Source: Desulfuribacillus stibiiarsenatis
GTDB taxonomy: Bacteria; Bacillota; Bacilli; Desulfuribacillales; Desulfuribacillaceae
NCBI RefSeq assembly: GCF_001742305.1
Contig: NZ_MJAT01000038.1
Coordinates: 87,396-151,395, forward strand
Reading direction: 5' to 3'
Length of the DNA: 64,000 bases
In this document: positions 19,758 through 29,492 of the stretch, piece by piece
How the letters are laid out: each line of letters opens with the position of its first letter
Position numbering within the stretch: position 1 is the stretch's first letter
The notes under the pieces: model-generated
Seen by the model: only the letters and a program-made list of their open reading frames with translations
Databases searched by the model: none
What the model was told of the DNA's origin: nothing
Position numbers and translations under genes: made by a program

Positions 19758-21428
19758 TTATAGCATGATTCCTGCGCCAATGTTGATAGCAACCAGGGTT
19801 AAGATACCTGCCATGATGAGATAGTAGGTCAACGGAATAATCGTTTTCCGTATAATCTCTCCCTCTCTATCCATCAAACCAACCGTCGCTGAAGCTGCTA
19901 CTACGTTATGAACTGTAATCATGTTACCTGCTGCTCCACCTACCGCTTGCGCAGCTACGATAACTGTCTGTGCTACACCAATCTCAGTTGCAACACCATA
20001 CTGGAATAAAGAGAACATCATGTTACTTACTGTGTTACTACCAGCAATGAATGCACCTAAAGCTCCGATAACTGCTGCGAAGAACGGCCATGCTCCACCA
20101 GCTAGTGCCGCAACACCTGATGCTAATTCTAGTGGCATACTGCGTAATCCTTCAATATCAGTCATACCAGAACGGATGAATACGCGTACCATTGGTACAG
20201 CGAAACCGATTGCAAGTGAAGCGCTTACAGTTGTCTTGAAAGAAGATTTAATAGCCCCTGTCAATTCACTAACTTTCATGCTTTGAATAAAGAATGTGCA
20301 AATTACTACTGCTACGAAGATAGCAAAAGGAAGATATAATGGTTCAATCATCTTCGTTACACCTGTAACGCCTAAGATATCAGTCATACCTACTTTGAAA
20401 TCTCTTAAGAAAGTAGTTAGTGGCTTAATTGTTCTACTAGCGATTAAGAAAACACCAACTAATACATAAGGAAGCCAAGCTTTAAATAGGTTCATACCTT
20501 TACGCTCTTCACCTACGTTAAGCGTAACACTACCAATCCACTTCGGATCCCAAGCACTCTTTTCTGGGAAATCCCATGTAGTTTTAGGCATTAAGAACTT
20601 GTTTTTCGCAGCAAATACTACAATTACAAGACCCACTAATGGACCAATTACTGATGGGAATTCAGGTCCTAATAAATAAGCAACTGCCATATAAGGAATC
20701 GTTAATGCTAGACCAGCGAAGATTGCGAAAGGTGCAACTTCTAGACCTTCTTTAAACGATTTATTTTTACCAAATGTTTTCGTTAATAATGCTACGATGA
20801 ATAAAGGAATCAAAATACCGATTGTACCGTGAAGTACAGCTACATTTAGACCAATTTCGTAAAGGTATTGCGACCACTCCATACCTGAAGCAGCTACTGC
20901 ATCTTTAACCATTGGATCATTTAAACCACTGTTAACCCCAACTAGGATTGGCGTACCTACAGCTCCGAAGGATACTGGAGTACTTTGGATAATAAGTGCA
21001 GACATTACCGCAGCCATCGCTGGGAATCCTAACGCTACTAATAGTGGCGCTGCAACCGCTGCTGGAGTACCGAAACCAGCTGCTCCTTCAATAAACGCTC
21101 CAAACATCCATGCAATGATAATTACTTGAATTCTTCTGTCAGGTGTGATGTCCATAAATCCTCTGCGGATTGTACTAACGGCACCACTGTTCGTTAATGT
21201 GTTCAAAAGTAATATTGCACCAAAAACGATTAAAAGAATTTCAAAAGATATTAGTAAACCTTCAATAATTGCTGCAGTTACTACTGTACCTGATACTCCC
21301 CAATAAGTAAGAGCAAGGATTGATGTTACTGCTAATGCTAATGGCATCGCGTATTTTGCTGGCCATCTAAGCACTACTAGGAAAATGAATACGGTCAATA
21401 CAGGTGTTAAAGCTAATATTGCGTTCAT
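19758..21428 (-). CDS. lctP: L-lactate permease (LctP family)
   Basis: Secondary transporter for lactate, probably also glycolate; 556 aa with about 13 membrane helices, the family's normal size. Typical segments: [45 protein letters not shown] (a lactate permease signature), [11 protein letters not shown], and the C-terminal [18 protein letters not shown] followed by [22 protein letters not shown] with SD GAGGAGG. Neighbours (FCD regulator, FAD and Fe-S oxidase subunits) define a lactate/glycolate uptake and oxidation locus. Confidence 0.93.
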   Translation of the reverse strand: MNAILALTPVLTVFIFLVVLRWPAKYAMPLALAVTSILALTYWGVSGTVVTAAIIEGLLISFEILLIVFGAILLLNTLTNSGAVSTIRRGFMDITPDRRIQVIIIAWMFGAFIEGAAGFGTPAAVAAPLLVALGFPAMAAVMSALIIQSTPVSFGAVGTPILVGVNSGLNDPMVKDAVAASGMEWSQYLYEIGLNVAVLHGTIGILIPLFIVALLTKTFGKNKSFKEGLEVAPFAIFAGLALTIPYMAVAYLLGPEFPSVIGPLVGLVIVVFAAKNKFLMPKTTWDFPEKSAWDPKWIGSVTLNVGEERKGMNLFKAWLPYVLVGVFLIASRTIKPLTTFLRDFKVGMTDILGVTGVTKMIEPLYLPFAIFVAVVICTFFIQSMKVSELTGAIKSSFKTTVSASLAIGFAVPMVRVFIRSGMTDIEGLRSMPLELASGVAALAGGAWPFFAAVIGALGAFIAGSNTVSNMMFSLFQYGVATEIGVAQTVIVAAQAVGGAAGNMITVHNVVAASATVGLMDREGEIIRKTIIPLTYYLIMAGILTLVAINIGAGIML

Positions 21429-21768
21429 TTTAAACCTCCTCAGTTTTTGTGTACTTCTTGTGTTTTGATACTAAACTTCTACATTTCTCTCTATTATGTT
21501 CCAAGAACTCTCTTTCTATAACACCCCCCTAACGAAGTAACTCTTCAGCAAGTAATTCTGCTGATTATTTGTTCGAGTGTCTCTCTTCTAGTATTATACA
21601 CAAGCTGTGAAAAATCCTGCACTTTAGCGCCCATAATTTTAGCACATTCATGCCATTCTGGACCAAAATGCAACCAATGCGCAAAATGGTCTTTTGCTTC
21701 ATTCCCTAAGACCTTCGTATACTAATACATATTTCAAAAATATCTTTTCATTCGTTTCAATTCATTTG
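21429..21768 (-). promoter_or_regulatory. Gene-free stretch upstream of lctP
   Basis: No credible gene. On the minus strand TATAAT (21593-21598) is a possible -10 for lctP with a poor -35. GGTCTT/AAGACC (21688-21693 and 21708-21713) around a 14-base loop, followed by ATTTTG, may be a weak terminator for the upstream oxidase genes. No clear TNGTNNNACNA operator was found here. Confidence 0.4.
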
Positions 21769-23052
21769 TTATGATTTTTTATTGCGATAGGACTCTGCCA
21801 GCACTTCCATGGTATGCATAATTGGAACTTCTATCTTTGCTTGATCATGACCGTCAGCAAACTGCATCATACAAGAGCCGCAGCCTGTAACAACCGTATC
21901 TGCCCCACTAGCCTTTAGTGCCTCTGTTTTATGCTTATGGATATCCATAGATAAGTCAAAGTGCGTTAGACTAAATGAGCCAGCTCCCCCACAACAGCGA
22001 TCAGCATTTTTCATTTCCACGAACTTCAGCCCCGGTATACTCTTAAGAAGTTGTCTCGGCTCTTTATAGACATTCATCCCACGTTTTAAGTGACAAGGGT
22101 CATGGTACGTAACTGTACGATTGACTTCACCTAATAAAGATGTGTCGATTTGTAAGATATCTGTCAAAAAGTACGCAATATCATATACTTTCTTCGAGTA
22201 TTCTTTCGACTTTTCCGCCTCTGGTTGATCTTCCATCATTTCCGGGAAATACTTTTGCCATTGGCTACCACAAGTGCCACATCCAGTAATAATTGCTTCA
22301 ATATCGTCATGCTTGTTCATTGCCGCAATATTTCCTTTTGCCATCCCGATAGCTGCTTTACGGTCTCCATGGATATAAATTGGAGCTCCACAACAAGACT
22401 GGTCTTTCGGAATCACAACATCGACACCATTCGCATTTAGGATTTCTACAATCGACTTCCCGACATTGGGATATATATAGTTCATAGAACAGCCCGTGAA
22501 CAAAGCAACCTTCGTAGGCTTCTTCGCTCTCTGCTTTGCTTCTGCACTCGCTGGATTGAACTCTGGCAATCTGTTTTTCACTGGCGAAGTTGATAATAGT
22601 GGATATACCTTCTTCGGATTTAGTACGACCGGGACTCTTAGCTTACCTTTTTTATTAAACATCAGTGGGCTAAAGATGGCAGCCGAACGCATCGATAAAT
22701 CGAATATCATCGGACGTTTTACCACTTCAAAGATGGCTCTCTTGATTTTTGGCAGACCTTTCTTAGCTCCCAATGCCTGTCTAGCAGCAACGATAATTTT
22801 CGTGCAATCGACGCCACATGGGCAGTTCGCAGAACAAGCTTTACAAGTCAAACAATTGAGAAGACGTTTTTCCACACTTGGAGAATATCCAATCTCACCA
22901 GCCAGTACTGCTGCTGCTAATTGAATCTTACCCCTAGCTACGTCACCCTCCATTTTTGTTTCTTTATATATTGGACAGAAAGCTTGGCAGTTTCCGCATT
23001 TCATACATTTGATGATGTCATCCTCTAGATGTTCTAATATATATTGAGCCAC
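21769..23052 (-). CDS. glcF: (Fe-S) oxidoreductase, glycolate/D-lactate oxidase Fe-S subunit
   Basis: A 427-aa GlcF-type subunit. Two 4Fe-4S motifs near the N-terminus (CMKCGNCQAFCP and CLTCKACSANCP), then two CCG domains with DQSCCGAPIYIHGD and ADRCCGGAGSF. It would carry electrons from the FAD subunit encoded two bases upstream towards the respiratory chain or another acceptor. GTG start at 23052 with SD GAGGAG. The gene pair fits D-lactate or glycolate oxidation; the lactate permease neighbour favours lactate. Confidence 0.9.
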   Translation of the reverse strand: MAQYILEHLEDDIIKCMKCGNCQAFCPIYKETKMEGDVARGKIQLAAAVLAGEIGYSPSVEKRLLNCLTCKACSANCPCGVDCTKIIVAARQALGAKKGLPKIKRAIFEVVKRPMIFDLSMRSAAIFSPLMFNKKGKLRVPVVLNPKKVYPLLSTSPVKNRLPEFNPASAEAKQRAKKPTKVALFTGCSMNYIYPNVGKSIVEILNANGVDVVIPKDQSCCGAPIYIHGDRKAAIGMAKGNIAAMNKHDDIEAIITGCGTCGSQWQKYFPEMMEDQPEAEKSKEYSKKVYDIAYFLTDILQIDTSLLGEVNRTVTYHDPCHLKRGMNVYKEPRQLLKSIPGLKFVEMKNADRCCGGAGSFSLTHFDLSMDIHKHKTEALKASGADTVVTGCGSCMMQFADGHDQAKIEVPIMHTMEVLAESYRNKKS

Positions 23053-23054
23053 TA

Positions 23055-24440
23055 TTATTCACTCCTCTGAACCATTTTACCTGGATTTAATAGATACTTC
23101 GGATCAAGTGCCTCTTTCACTTTACGCATTACCGCTAAACCTTCTTCTCCTAATTCCCAACCTAGATATCTCATCTTCGCCATGCCAATACCATGCTCAC
23201 CAGTCAATGTACCACCAAGCTTTAGCGCAGCAGCGAAGATTTCATCAACTGCCTTGTGTACTCTTTCCATTTCTTCCTTGTTTCTCTCATCTGTTAAAAT
23301 GGTAGGATGCAAGTTTCCATCTCCTGCATGACCAAATGTTCCTATGTGTAGATTATATTGTTCTGCGATTCTCTTTAATTCACGTAGCATCGCTGTAATT
23401 TCACTTCTTGGAACAGTAGCATCTTCAAGAACAGTCGTAGGACTCACTTGAGCTAATGCTGGAAGCGCCGCACGTCTAGCAGCCCACAGCTTATCTCGCT
23501 CTTCATCTGTTTGTGCTATTTGTAACTTACCGTTATTCTTCTTAACAACTTCTTCTACTATTTTCGCTTCCTTTTCTACTACTTCTGCAATACCATCTAC
23601 TTCAATTAGTAGAATTGCTTCTGCGTCTACCGGAAGTCCTGCCTTTGTATAATTCTCAACTACTTTAATCGTTGTGTTATCCAAAATTTCTAAAGTCGCT
23701 GGAATAACCTTCCCCGCTACAATATTGGAAACTGTATTTCCTGCATCATCTAATGTTTGGAAAGATGCAAGCATTGTTTTACGATGTTCTGGAGCTGGAA
23801 TCAGTTTTACGATAATTTTGGTAATGATACCAAGTGTTCCTTCTGAACCAGTAAATAGTTTAACAAAGTCATAGGCGGTAACATTTTTAACCGTTTTCCC
23901 ACCAAACTTCACTAAATCACCATTCGCCATTACGAGCTCCATGCCCATTACATAATGCTTTGTCACGCCATACTTTAAACCTCTTAGTCCTCCAGAGTTC
24001 TCAGCGACACTTCCACCCATCGTCGCTGTTTTAACAGTACCTGGATCTGGCGGATAGATCAGCCCATGTACCATGACTGCGTCATTTAAATCTTGAATGA
24101 TAACGCCTGGCTCTACTGTAGCCGTTAGATTCTCTGCATCTACCTCAAGAATTTTATCCATTTTCACCATTAGTAGGACAATTCCTTTGTTGATTGGAAT
24201 CGTTCCACCACTTAAATTCGTGCCGGCACCTCTTGTGTAAATTGGGGCATCATATTGATCTGCAATTTTCATGATTTTAATTACATGTTCCGTCGTCATA
24301 GGAGTTACGATAGCATCTGGACGTTGACTAGGCATATCTGGAGTTGCGTCAAACGAATAACTAACCAAATCCGCATCATCGTATAGTACATTTTCACTAC
24401 CTATCGCTGCAATTAGTTCATCTATAAGCTTTTTATTCAT
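23055..24440 (-). CDS. glcD: FAD-linked oxidase, glycolate oxidase/D-lactate dehydrogenase subunit GlcD
   Basis: A 461-aa flavoprotein of the vanillyl-alcohol oxidase/PCMH fold. FAD-binding half: YTRGAGTNLSGGTIP, DPGTVKTATMGGSVAENSGGLRGLKYG and GSEGTLGIITKI. C-terminal FAD-oxidase half: GTFGHAGDGNLHPTI and TGEHGIGMAK, which carry the substrate and metal histidines. It oxidises a 2-hydroxy acid to the 2-oxo acid. ATG with SD GGAGG. First gene of the operon, with an extended -10 promoter and an FCD operator upstream (24486-24541). Confidence 0.92.
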   Translation of the reverse strand: MNKKLIDELIAAIGSENVLYDDADLVSYSFDATPDMPSQRPDAIVTPMTTEHVIKIMKIADQYDAPIYTRGAGTNLSGGTIPINKGIVLLMVKMDKILEVDAENLTATVEPGVIIQDLNDAVMVHGLIYPPDPGTVKTATMGGSVAENSGGLRGLKYGVTKHYVMGMELVMANGDLVKFGGKTVKNVTAYDFVKLFTGSEGTLGIITKIIVKLIPAPEHRKTMLASFQTLDDAGNTVSNIVAGKVIPATLEILDNTTIKVVENYTKAGLPVDAEAILLIEVDGIAEVVEKEAKIVEEVVKKNNGKLQIAQTDEERDKLWAARRAALPALAQVSPTTVLEDATVPRSEITAMLRELKRIAEQYNLHIGTFGHAGDGNLHPTILTDERNKEEMERVHKAVDEIFAAALKLGGTLTGEHGIGMAKMRYLGWELGEEGLAVMRKVKEALDPKYLLNPGKMVQRSE

Positions 24441-24485
24441 ATTAAAACCTCCTTGGGAATATAGGCAAAGGTAACTATTTTTTCA

Positions 24486-24541
24486 TATAGTCACTATAGC
24501 ATAAATTGTTAAATAATTGTTAAGTATTGATGGTCTGACCA
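24486..24541 (-). promoter_or_regulatory. glcDF promoter and TGGTCTGACCA operator
   Basis: TGGTCTGACCA at 24531-24541 is a perfect 11-bp dyad fitting the FadR-subfamily consensus. Downstream on the minus strand an extended -10, TGCTATAGT, covers 24493-24498 with a weak TTAACA at a long spacing. The operator would sit near -50, so activation or looping is as possible as simple repression. Confidence 0.55.
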
Positions 24542-24982
24542 ATGCTTATACCTTAATTACTTAGACTTTTTTTAATCTATGTAATTATTATTTACATATG
24601 CTTTTAGTGAAAATATATAAATTGTAATGTGCTTTAAAAATATTTCATGTTACTGAAACAGATATACAGTTGTATGTGATACAGTTTATTTACTAGTGAT
24701 TTATAAGGACTTCGCGTCTAATGATTCACAAGCCAAATAATTATACAGTTTGTAAACATAATAAAAAAAATCCAACTACATAAAAAATGTAATTGGATTT
24801 TTATTTATATTTATAAGTTTTATCTTACATTTTTGAAACCCATTTTCATTTACTTGAATAAAATATACCGTGATAATTATTATACTTTCTTTGACTTTTA
24901 TTGACCTTCAGTTGAACCTCAGTCGTTTGAATTTTCATTCATGTTTCATTGAAGTATCTTTGAAATGCCAATTCAAGTGCAA
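24542..24982. other. Gene-free stretch between glcD and ytoI
   Basis: Very AT-rich. Apart from the ytoI terminator at 24763-24803 I see no gene, repeat or structured element here. Confidence 0.6.
24763..24803 (-). terminator. Terminator of ytoI
   Basis: On the minus strand AAAATCCAATTACAT and ATGTAGTTGGATTTT form a 15-bp stem with one mismatch, followed by eight Ts. It lies 180 bp after the ytoI stop codon. Confidence 0.75.
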
Positions 24983-26293
24983 TTATTTTTCCAGTACCTG
25001 GGCAGTTAGCAGTGATTTACATACAAGCTGATCACCGTGATACACTTCTATATCCGCTTTCCCAAACTTTCTACTACTATCTATGACTCTTGAACGAACC
25101 GTTAGTTGAACATCGATTTGTACTGGCTTCAGGAAGTAAATGACGATATTCTCTACGACTAGGTCACTATTCTTCGTCTTTCTCAAAGCAGAGTAACCAG
25201 CCTCTGTAATTAGCATCATCAACACTCCGCTCGACACACCACCTAATTGATTCGACATTTGTGGTGTAATCTCACCATGTAATCGAATAGAACGATCGTC
25301 TACCTTCTCTTCCGTAAAGTTAGATAGAACAATATCCTCAATCGTTTGTCCGATTTGCGGTTGTTTTTGGATATATTGCAATGCCTTAATTACATCCTGT
25401 CTACTAATAACACCTACGAGCTTTCGATTTTCCACTACAGGAAGAAGCTCTATACCTTCCCAAACCATTACGTGCGCAGCAGAAGCAACCGAAGTTTTCA
25501 TTGCTACTGAGATCGGATTTTTTGTCATGATTTTTTCTATTGGCGTATCATCAGATTGACCAAGAGTATCCTTTGGAGTAATAATCCCCTGGACTCGCAT
25601 AACTTCATCGACAACTGGAAACCTGCTATGTCCGGATGACTCAGCAAGTTTGCTCCAATCCTTTACTGTGTCATATATGGACAGATAGCTAACATCAGGA
25701 TTTTTATGTATGATATCTTCAATTAAGACGATTTCTTTTTTAATTAGGCGGTCATAGATTGCTCTATTAATCAATGAAGCTACTGTAAACGTATCATAAG
25801 AAGATGTAATCACTGGCAAATCTAATTCATCCGCTAGACGTTTTACCTCTTCCGTCGTATCAAAACCACCAGTAATTAAAACAGCTGCACCTTGGTGTAA
25901 TGACATCTTATGAACCTCATAACGATTCCCTACAATGAGCAAACTACCTGGATCGACATAACGAACCATAGCATCGATTTCCATTGCACCAATTACGAAC
26001 TTATGTAATGTCTTATGGAGTCCAGAACGCCCACCTAACACAGACCCATCTACAATGTTTACAACCTCAGCATATGTAAGCTTCTCGATGTTTTTCTTCT
26101 GTTTCTTCTCAATTCTGACTGTACCTACACGTTCAATTGTGCTTACATAGCCCTGGGTTTCTGCTTCTTTAATCGCTCTATATGCTGTACCTTCACTAAC
26201 TTCTAAATCTTTAGCAATCCTTCTTACGGAAATTTTATTTCCTACAGGAAGATCCTCGATATAACGTAAAATTTGTTCATGTTTTGTCGGCAT
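24983..26293 (-). CDS. ytoI: YtoI-like regulator: HTH, DRTGG, CBS pair and hotdog domain
   Basis: A 436-aa multidomain protein. Residues 1-65 form a winged helix (VRRIAKDLEVSEGTAYRAIKEAE), 70-180 a DRTGG domain, about 190-310 two CBS domains (MTKNPISVAMKTSVASAAHVM and LLPVVENRKLVGVISRQDVI), and 330-436 a thioesterase-like hotdog (SNQLGGVSSGVLMMLITEAGYSALRK). This matches B. subtilis YtoI. CBS pairs usually bind adenine nucleotides, so an energy- or nucleotide-sensing regulator is likely; targets are unknown. Confidence 0.88.
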   Translation of the reverse strand: MPTKHEQILRYIEDLPVGNKISVRRIAKDLEVSEGTAYRAIKEAETQGYVSTIERVGTVRIEKKQKKNIEKLTYAEVVNIVDGSVLGGRSGLHKTLHKFVIGAMEIDAMVRYVDPGSLLIVGNRYEVHKMSLHQGAAVLITGGFDTTEEVKRLADELDLPVITSSYDTFTVASLINRAIYDRLIKKEIVLIEDIIHKNPDVSYLSIYDTVKDWSKLAESSGHSRFPVVDEVMRVQGIITPKDTLGQSDDTPIEKIMTKNPISVAMKTSVASAAHVMVWEGIELLPVVENRKLVGVISRQDVIKALQYIQKQPQIGQTIEDIVLSNFTEEKVDDRSIRLHGEITPQMSNQLGGVSSGVLMMLITEAGYSALRKTKNSDLVVENIVIYFLKPVQIDVQLTVRSRVIDSSRKFGKADIEVYHGDQLVCKSLLTAQVLEK

Positions 26294-26386
26294 AATACAC
26301 CCCCTTCAAGCACTGTCTATCATTCGTCATTCTGTATTATATATATTTCCCAGCTATTATACAACAATATCACATTTCAGAAAGTG

Positions 26387-26533
26387 TTATGCAAATAAAA
26401 ATAAGAATGAACTACCTACTAATCCAATCACAATCATTATGATAACCGCTAAGAAGAACAATCTAGCAACCTTGATTTTCTTCTTTTTCTTTGTAGAAAA
26501 ACCATCAGTTTTATATTTTTTCACTTCTGTCAT
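26387..26533 (-). CDS. 48-aa small basic single-span membrane protein
   Basis: A short gene: ATG at 26533, eight bases after AAGGGGG, stop TAA at 26389. The product has a basic N-terminal half with KKKKKIK near residue 15 and one hydrophobic span, LFFLAVIMIVIGLVGSSFLF (about residues 25-44), ending in LFA. The topology suggests an inserted peptide with the basic end in the cytoplasm. It precedes ytoI by 93 bp on the same strand and is divergent from splB. No family recognised. Confidence 0.7.
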   Translation of the reverse strand: MTEVKKYKTDGFSTKKKKKIKVARLFFLAVIIMIVIGLVGSSFLFLFA

Positions 26534-26630
26534 ATTTTAAACCCCCTTAGACCAAAATAACATTAAGAAATAGTGATAAAGACATTATGCCAACATCGGA
26601 TATATGTGTAAAGTACCTGGAGGGATTGTA

Positions 26631-27656
26631 TTGAAACGTTTTCGGCCGGAACAAGCCTTTTTCGAAAAAGAAGCTCTCGAATACCCACTTGGAAAAAGAA
26701 TGCATACATTTTTACAAAAACATAGTATCCCAATTACAATCATCCCTTCCCATAATCGAGTCACTGGAATTCCAGGTGCAAACCCTATGGAAGCTTATCG
26801 GAATGCTAAGCGTACAATCGTCGTTGGAATCAAGCGAACGATGGAGTTAGATATTTGTAAACCTTCAGCAAACTATCAATTTTCCCTCTCAACGGGCTGT
26901 GTCGGTGGATGTCATTATTGCTATCTACAAACAACAATGGGCAAGAAACCATATATACGTATTTATGTAAATACAGATGAAATCTTTGATAATTTGAATC
27001 AATATATTGAAAAGCGAGCACCAAGACTCACGTTTTTCGAATCCTCAAGTAGCTCAGATCCAGTCGGTGTAGAACATATGACAGGTTCTTTAAAAAAGGC
27101 CATCGAGTTTTTTGCTAAATCAAAATATGGTCGCTTACGAATTGTTACAAAGTTTGCGCAAGTAGACTCTTTACTAGACATTCATCATAATCAACATACC
27201 CGTTTCCGTTTCAGTTTAAACTCAGATTATGTCATACGAAATTTCGAACAGATGACAGCAACACTTGAGGAACGTATTGAAGCTGCTGGAAAAATCGCAC
27301 AAGCTGGCTATCCATTAGGCTTTATCTTAGCTCCCATCATGCATTATGAAGGATGGCAGGACGAGTATTCATATATGCTTTCCCACTTAAGTAAAACTTT
27401 AGCTAATACAAGCGTAAAAGACTTAACATTTGAGTTAATCCAATATCGTTTTACAAAGGCAGCGAAAAACATTATTCTTGAACGTTTTCCTAACACGAAA
27501 TTAGATATGGATGAATCGAATCGAAAATATAAGTGGGGCAAATATGGGCGTGGAAAATGGGTCTATCCTGATGAGAAATCAAAAGAGTTAGACCAGTTCA
27601 TACGCCAACAAATCAAAGAAAAATTCCCTGCAGCAAGAGTCCAGTATTTTACATAA
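26631..27656 (+). CDS. splB: Spore photoproduct lyase family radical SAM protein
   Basis: Homologous along its length to SplB, which reverses the thymine dimer (spore photoproduct) at germination; 341 aa. EALEYPLG, SHNRVTGIPG and NAKRTIVVGI lead to the radical SAM motif CVGGCHYCYLQTTMG (Cys90, 94, 97). The expected downstream cysteine (Cys141 in B. subtilis, within ASCTSD) is replaced here by serine in FESSSSSDPVG, so activity may be altered. C-terminal KWGKYGRGKW is typical. TTG 26631, six bases after GGAGGG, gives the family-length N-terminus; the upstream ATG 26604 has no SD. It indicates an endospore former. Confidence 0.88.
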   Translation: MKRFRPEQAFFEKEALEYPLGKRMHTFLQKHSIPITIIPSHNRVTGIPGANPMEAYRNAKRTIVVGIKRTMELDICKPSANYQFSLSTGCVGGCHYCYLQTTMGKKPYIRIYVNTDEIFDNLNQYIEKRAPRLTFFESSSSSDPVGVEHMTGSLKKAIEFFAKSKYGRLRIVTKFAQVDSLLDIHHNQHTRFRFSLNSDYVIRNFEQMTATLEERIEAAGKIAQAGYPLGFILAPIMHYEGWQDEYSYMLSHLSKTLANTSVKDLTFELIQYRFTKAAKNIILERFPNTKLDMDESNRKYKWGKYGRGKWVYPDEKSKELDQFIRQQIKEKFPAARVQYFT

Positions 27657-27682
27657 TACGGTTACTCAGCAAGGAACTTACA

Positions 27683-28087
27683 TTATTTATGCTTGATAAG
27701 GGTATCAAACGTCACCTTCTCAAGTTCTTCGATTAATTTTTGGTTAATGGTCTTCCACGCCGGATGTGTATCACAAGTTTGGGTTCTGTCACAACGCATA
27801 GAACTTTCTATACATCGATTTAAAGCAATTGGACCTTCCACGGCTTCTATCACATGACGGAAGTTTAATTCTTTCGGATTTCTTAGTAGACGGACACCTC
27901 CGCGGGCACCACGAATTGTTTCTAGAATACCTGAGCGGACTAACATCTGCACAATCTTCGTTAAATACACTTCAGGGATATTTTGAGCGCTTGCAATTTG
28001 CTTCGTTGGCACTACTGCATTAGGTATTTGTTTACTTAATTCTATCACTGTTCGAATGGCATAATCGCCTTGTTTGGTTAGCTGCAA
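27683..28087 (-). CDS. Rrf2-family regulator with Fe-S cysteines
   Basis: A 134-aa Rrf2 protein. The winged helix (residues 1-60, MQLTKQGDYAIRTVIELSK and PEVYLTKIVQMLVRSGIL) is followed by a dimerisation helix and three cysteines, Cys92, Cys99 and Cys105, spaced like the Fe-S ligands of IscR/NsrR/RirA. It probably senses iron, NO or cluster status. Starts with TTG five bases after GGGAGGTC. No iscS/U neighbour; ferritin lies 2.4 kb away. Confidence 0.88.
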   Translation of the reverse strand: MQLTKQGDYAIRTVIELSKQIPNAVVPTKQIASAQNIPEVYLTKIVQMLVRSGILETIRGARGGVRLLRNPKELNFRHVIEAVEGPIALNRCIESSMRCDRTQTCDTHPAWKTINQKLIEELEKVTFDTLIKHK

Positions 28088-28186
28088 AATAAGACCTCCC
28101 TAAAGTAGCCATAAAAGACCTACTTTTCTTATTATACCGTAACGTGTGTTTCCGTCAATGTAAAAAAGAACTGGTGCATAAGTAAC

Positions 28187-28224
28187 AAGAAACGCTCTAG
28201 AAATAATATTCTAAAGCGTTTCTT
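28187..28224 (-). terminator. Terminator of the 332-aa exported protein gene
   Basis: AAGAAACGCTCTAGAA (28187-28202) pairs with TTCTAAAGCGTTTCTT (28209-28224), with one mismatch. It lies five bases after the gene end on the minus strand. The T-rich side is clearer on the plus strand, so it may be bidirectional. Confidence 0.75.
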
Positions 28225-28228
28225 ATTT

Positions 28229-29227
28229 TTAAAGCTTCTTTAATTTGTCTTTATATGTCTGTTCATCAATCTCTCCTGCAATTAACTGCCTACGAAGCTC
28301 TTTTTGATCTTCCGTGGCAACTGGAGCAGCTTTTTTCGGTGATTGATTTACTATTTTGTTGTCCTGCTGAGTTTTCGAAGCAACTTTCACTTCTTTTTTC
28401 GGTTCTTGCTGCTTGGCTTGCTTAGTTTTATTCTTTTGCTTTTTCGAGTTGTCTGTTGGACCTAGTTTTAATACAAAGAAAAGAATAATCGCTAGAATAA
28501 TTATGAAAGCAACATAACCTACAGCTTTAGAGTCAAAATCACTTCCGCCTGCTTGTCCACTTTTATCTAATGGTTTATTGGTAGGAACATTGTCCGCTTT
28601 ATCATACTCGATCGCTACATTCACCGGATTGTCTGCATTGACGTTCGTATAGTTCCCTTCTTTTAATGCAAGCTCCGCAGGTTCAACCTTAGCGTTTCTA
28701 CCAGCCGGCGGCACAATCACATTAGAAACAACCTTTTCCACAGTGAATGGCGGTGCAAATTCAAAAGAAAACGATTTACGTATGCCATCTAAAGCAAATG
28801 GGCTGTAATAATATTGAACTACCAACGAATAAAGTTCTTTTGGTGGAATTGGCTGTTCTCTTAAATCTACGTGAATCACTCTATCACCTAGCACATGTGG
28901 GGCTGGGAAATACTGTCCAGGTCCACCAGATTTGCCAGTGGCAAATACATAGAAATTCGGTTCATTTGTTGGTGCCGGGAAACTAAAGGTAGTTAATTGT
29001 TCATCTGTATTGTTGATAATATCTACTTGATTAATGACAAGTACTGCTGGAATTTCTGGATTCGGCCAATCCACTGGTTGATCATATTCTGGTCGAATCG
29101 AGATAAATACCTCTTTTACCGTAAAATCCGTTTGTTCAGCTGCTACCATACTTGGTTGAACCATAGTGGCAACGAGCAGAGTGAATATGAACAAAATAAA
29201 TAATTGCCTTTGTTTCAAAACCCTCAT
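28229..29227 (-). CDS. Exported membrane-anchored protein with SHOCT-like C-terminus, unknown function
   Basis: Not recognised by family. A 332-aa protein with an N-terminal signal sequence (FILFIFTLLVATMVQPSMVAA), an extracytoplasmic region of about 200 residues rich in beta strands and prolines (PEIPAVLVINQVDIINN, then VVQYYYSPFALDG), one transmembrane helix (YVAFIIILAIILFFVLKL), a Lys/Gln-rich cytoplasmic linker and a final segment ELRRQLIAGEIDEQTYKDKL that resembles a SHOCT motif. Good SD (TAGGAGG). It is alone on its transcript. The small C-terminal module could mediate oligomerisation; that is inference. Confidence 0.8.
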   Translation of the reverse strand: MRVLKQRQLFILFIFTLLVATMVQPSMVAAEQTDFTVKEVFISIRPEYDQPVDWPNPEIPAVLVINQVDIINNTDEQLTTFSFPAPTNEPNFYVFATGKSGGPGQYFPAPHVLGDRVIHVDLREQPIPPKELYSLVVQYYYSPFALDGIRKSFSFEFAPPFTVEKVVSNVIVPPAGRNAKVEPAELALKEGNYTNVNADNPVNVAIEYDKADNVPTNKPLDKSGQAGGSDFDSKAVGYVAFIIILAIILFFVLKLGPTDNSKKQKNKTKQAKQQEPKKEVKVASKTQQDNKIVNQSPKKAAPVATEDQKELRRQLIAGEIDEQTYKDKLKKL

Positions 29228-29492
29228 TATACTTAGCCTCCTAATAACTTTCTACTTTTAACTTTCTACTTTTTTTCTATTATGTACCTAGAAATGCTAA
29301 CTTATAATTATGAAGAAAGTGTGAACTTCACAATTTTGACACGATTATGACATATTTAAAAGTGTTTGAGTTTTGCCATAGGAATCGCAAAGTGTGATAA
29401 ATTTAATAGTGTATTGTGTGATGCATTACTTACAATCTATTAAAAAAGGACTATGCTTACAGATAATACCACGAATTCCAGGAGGAATGCAC

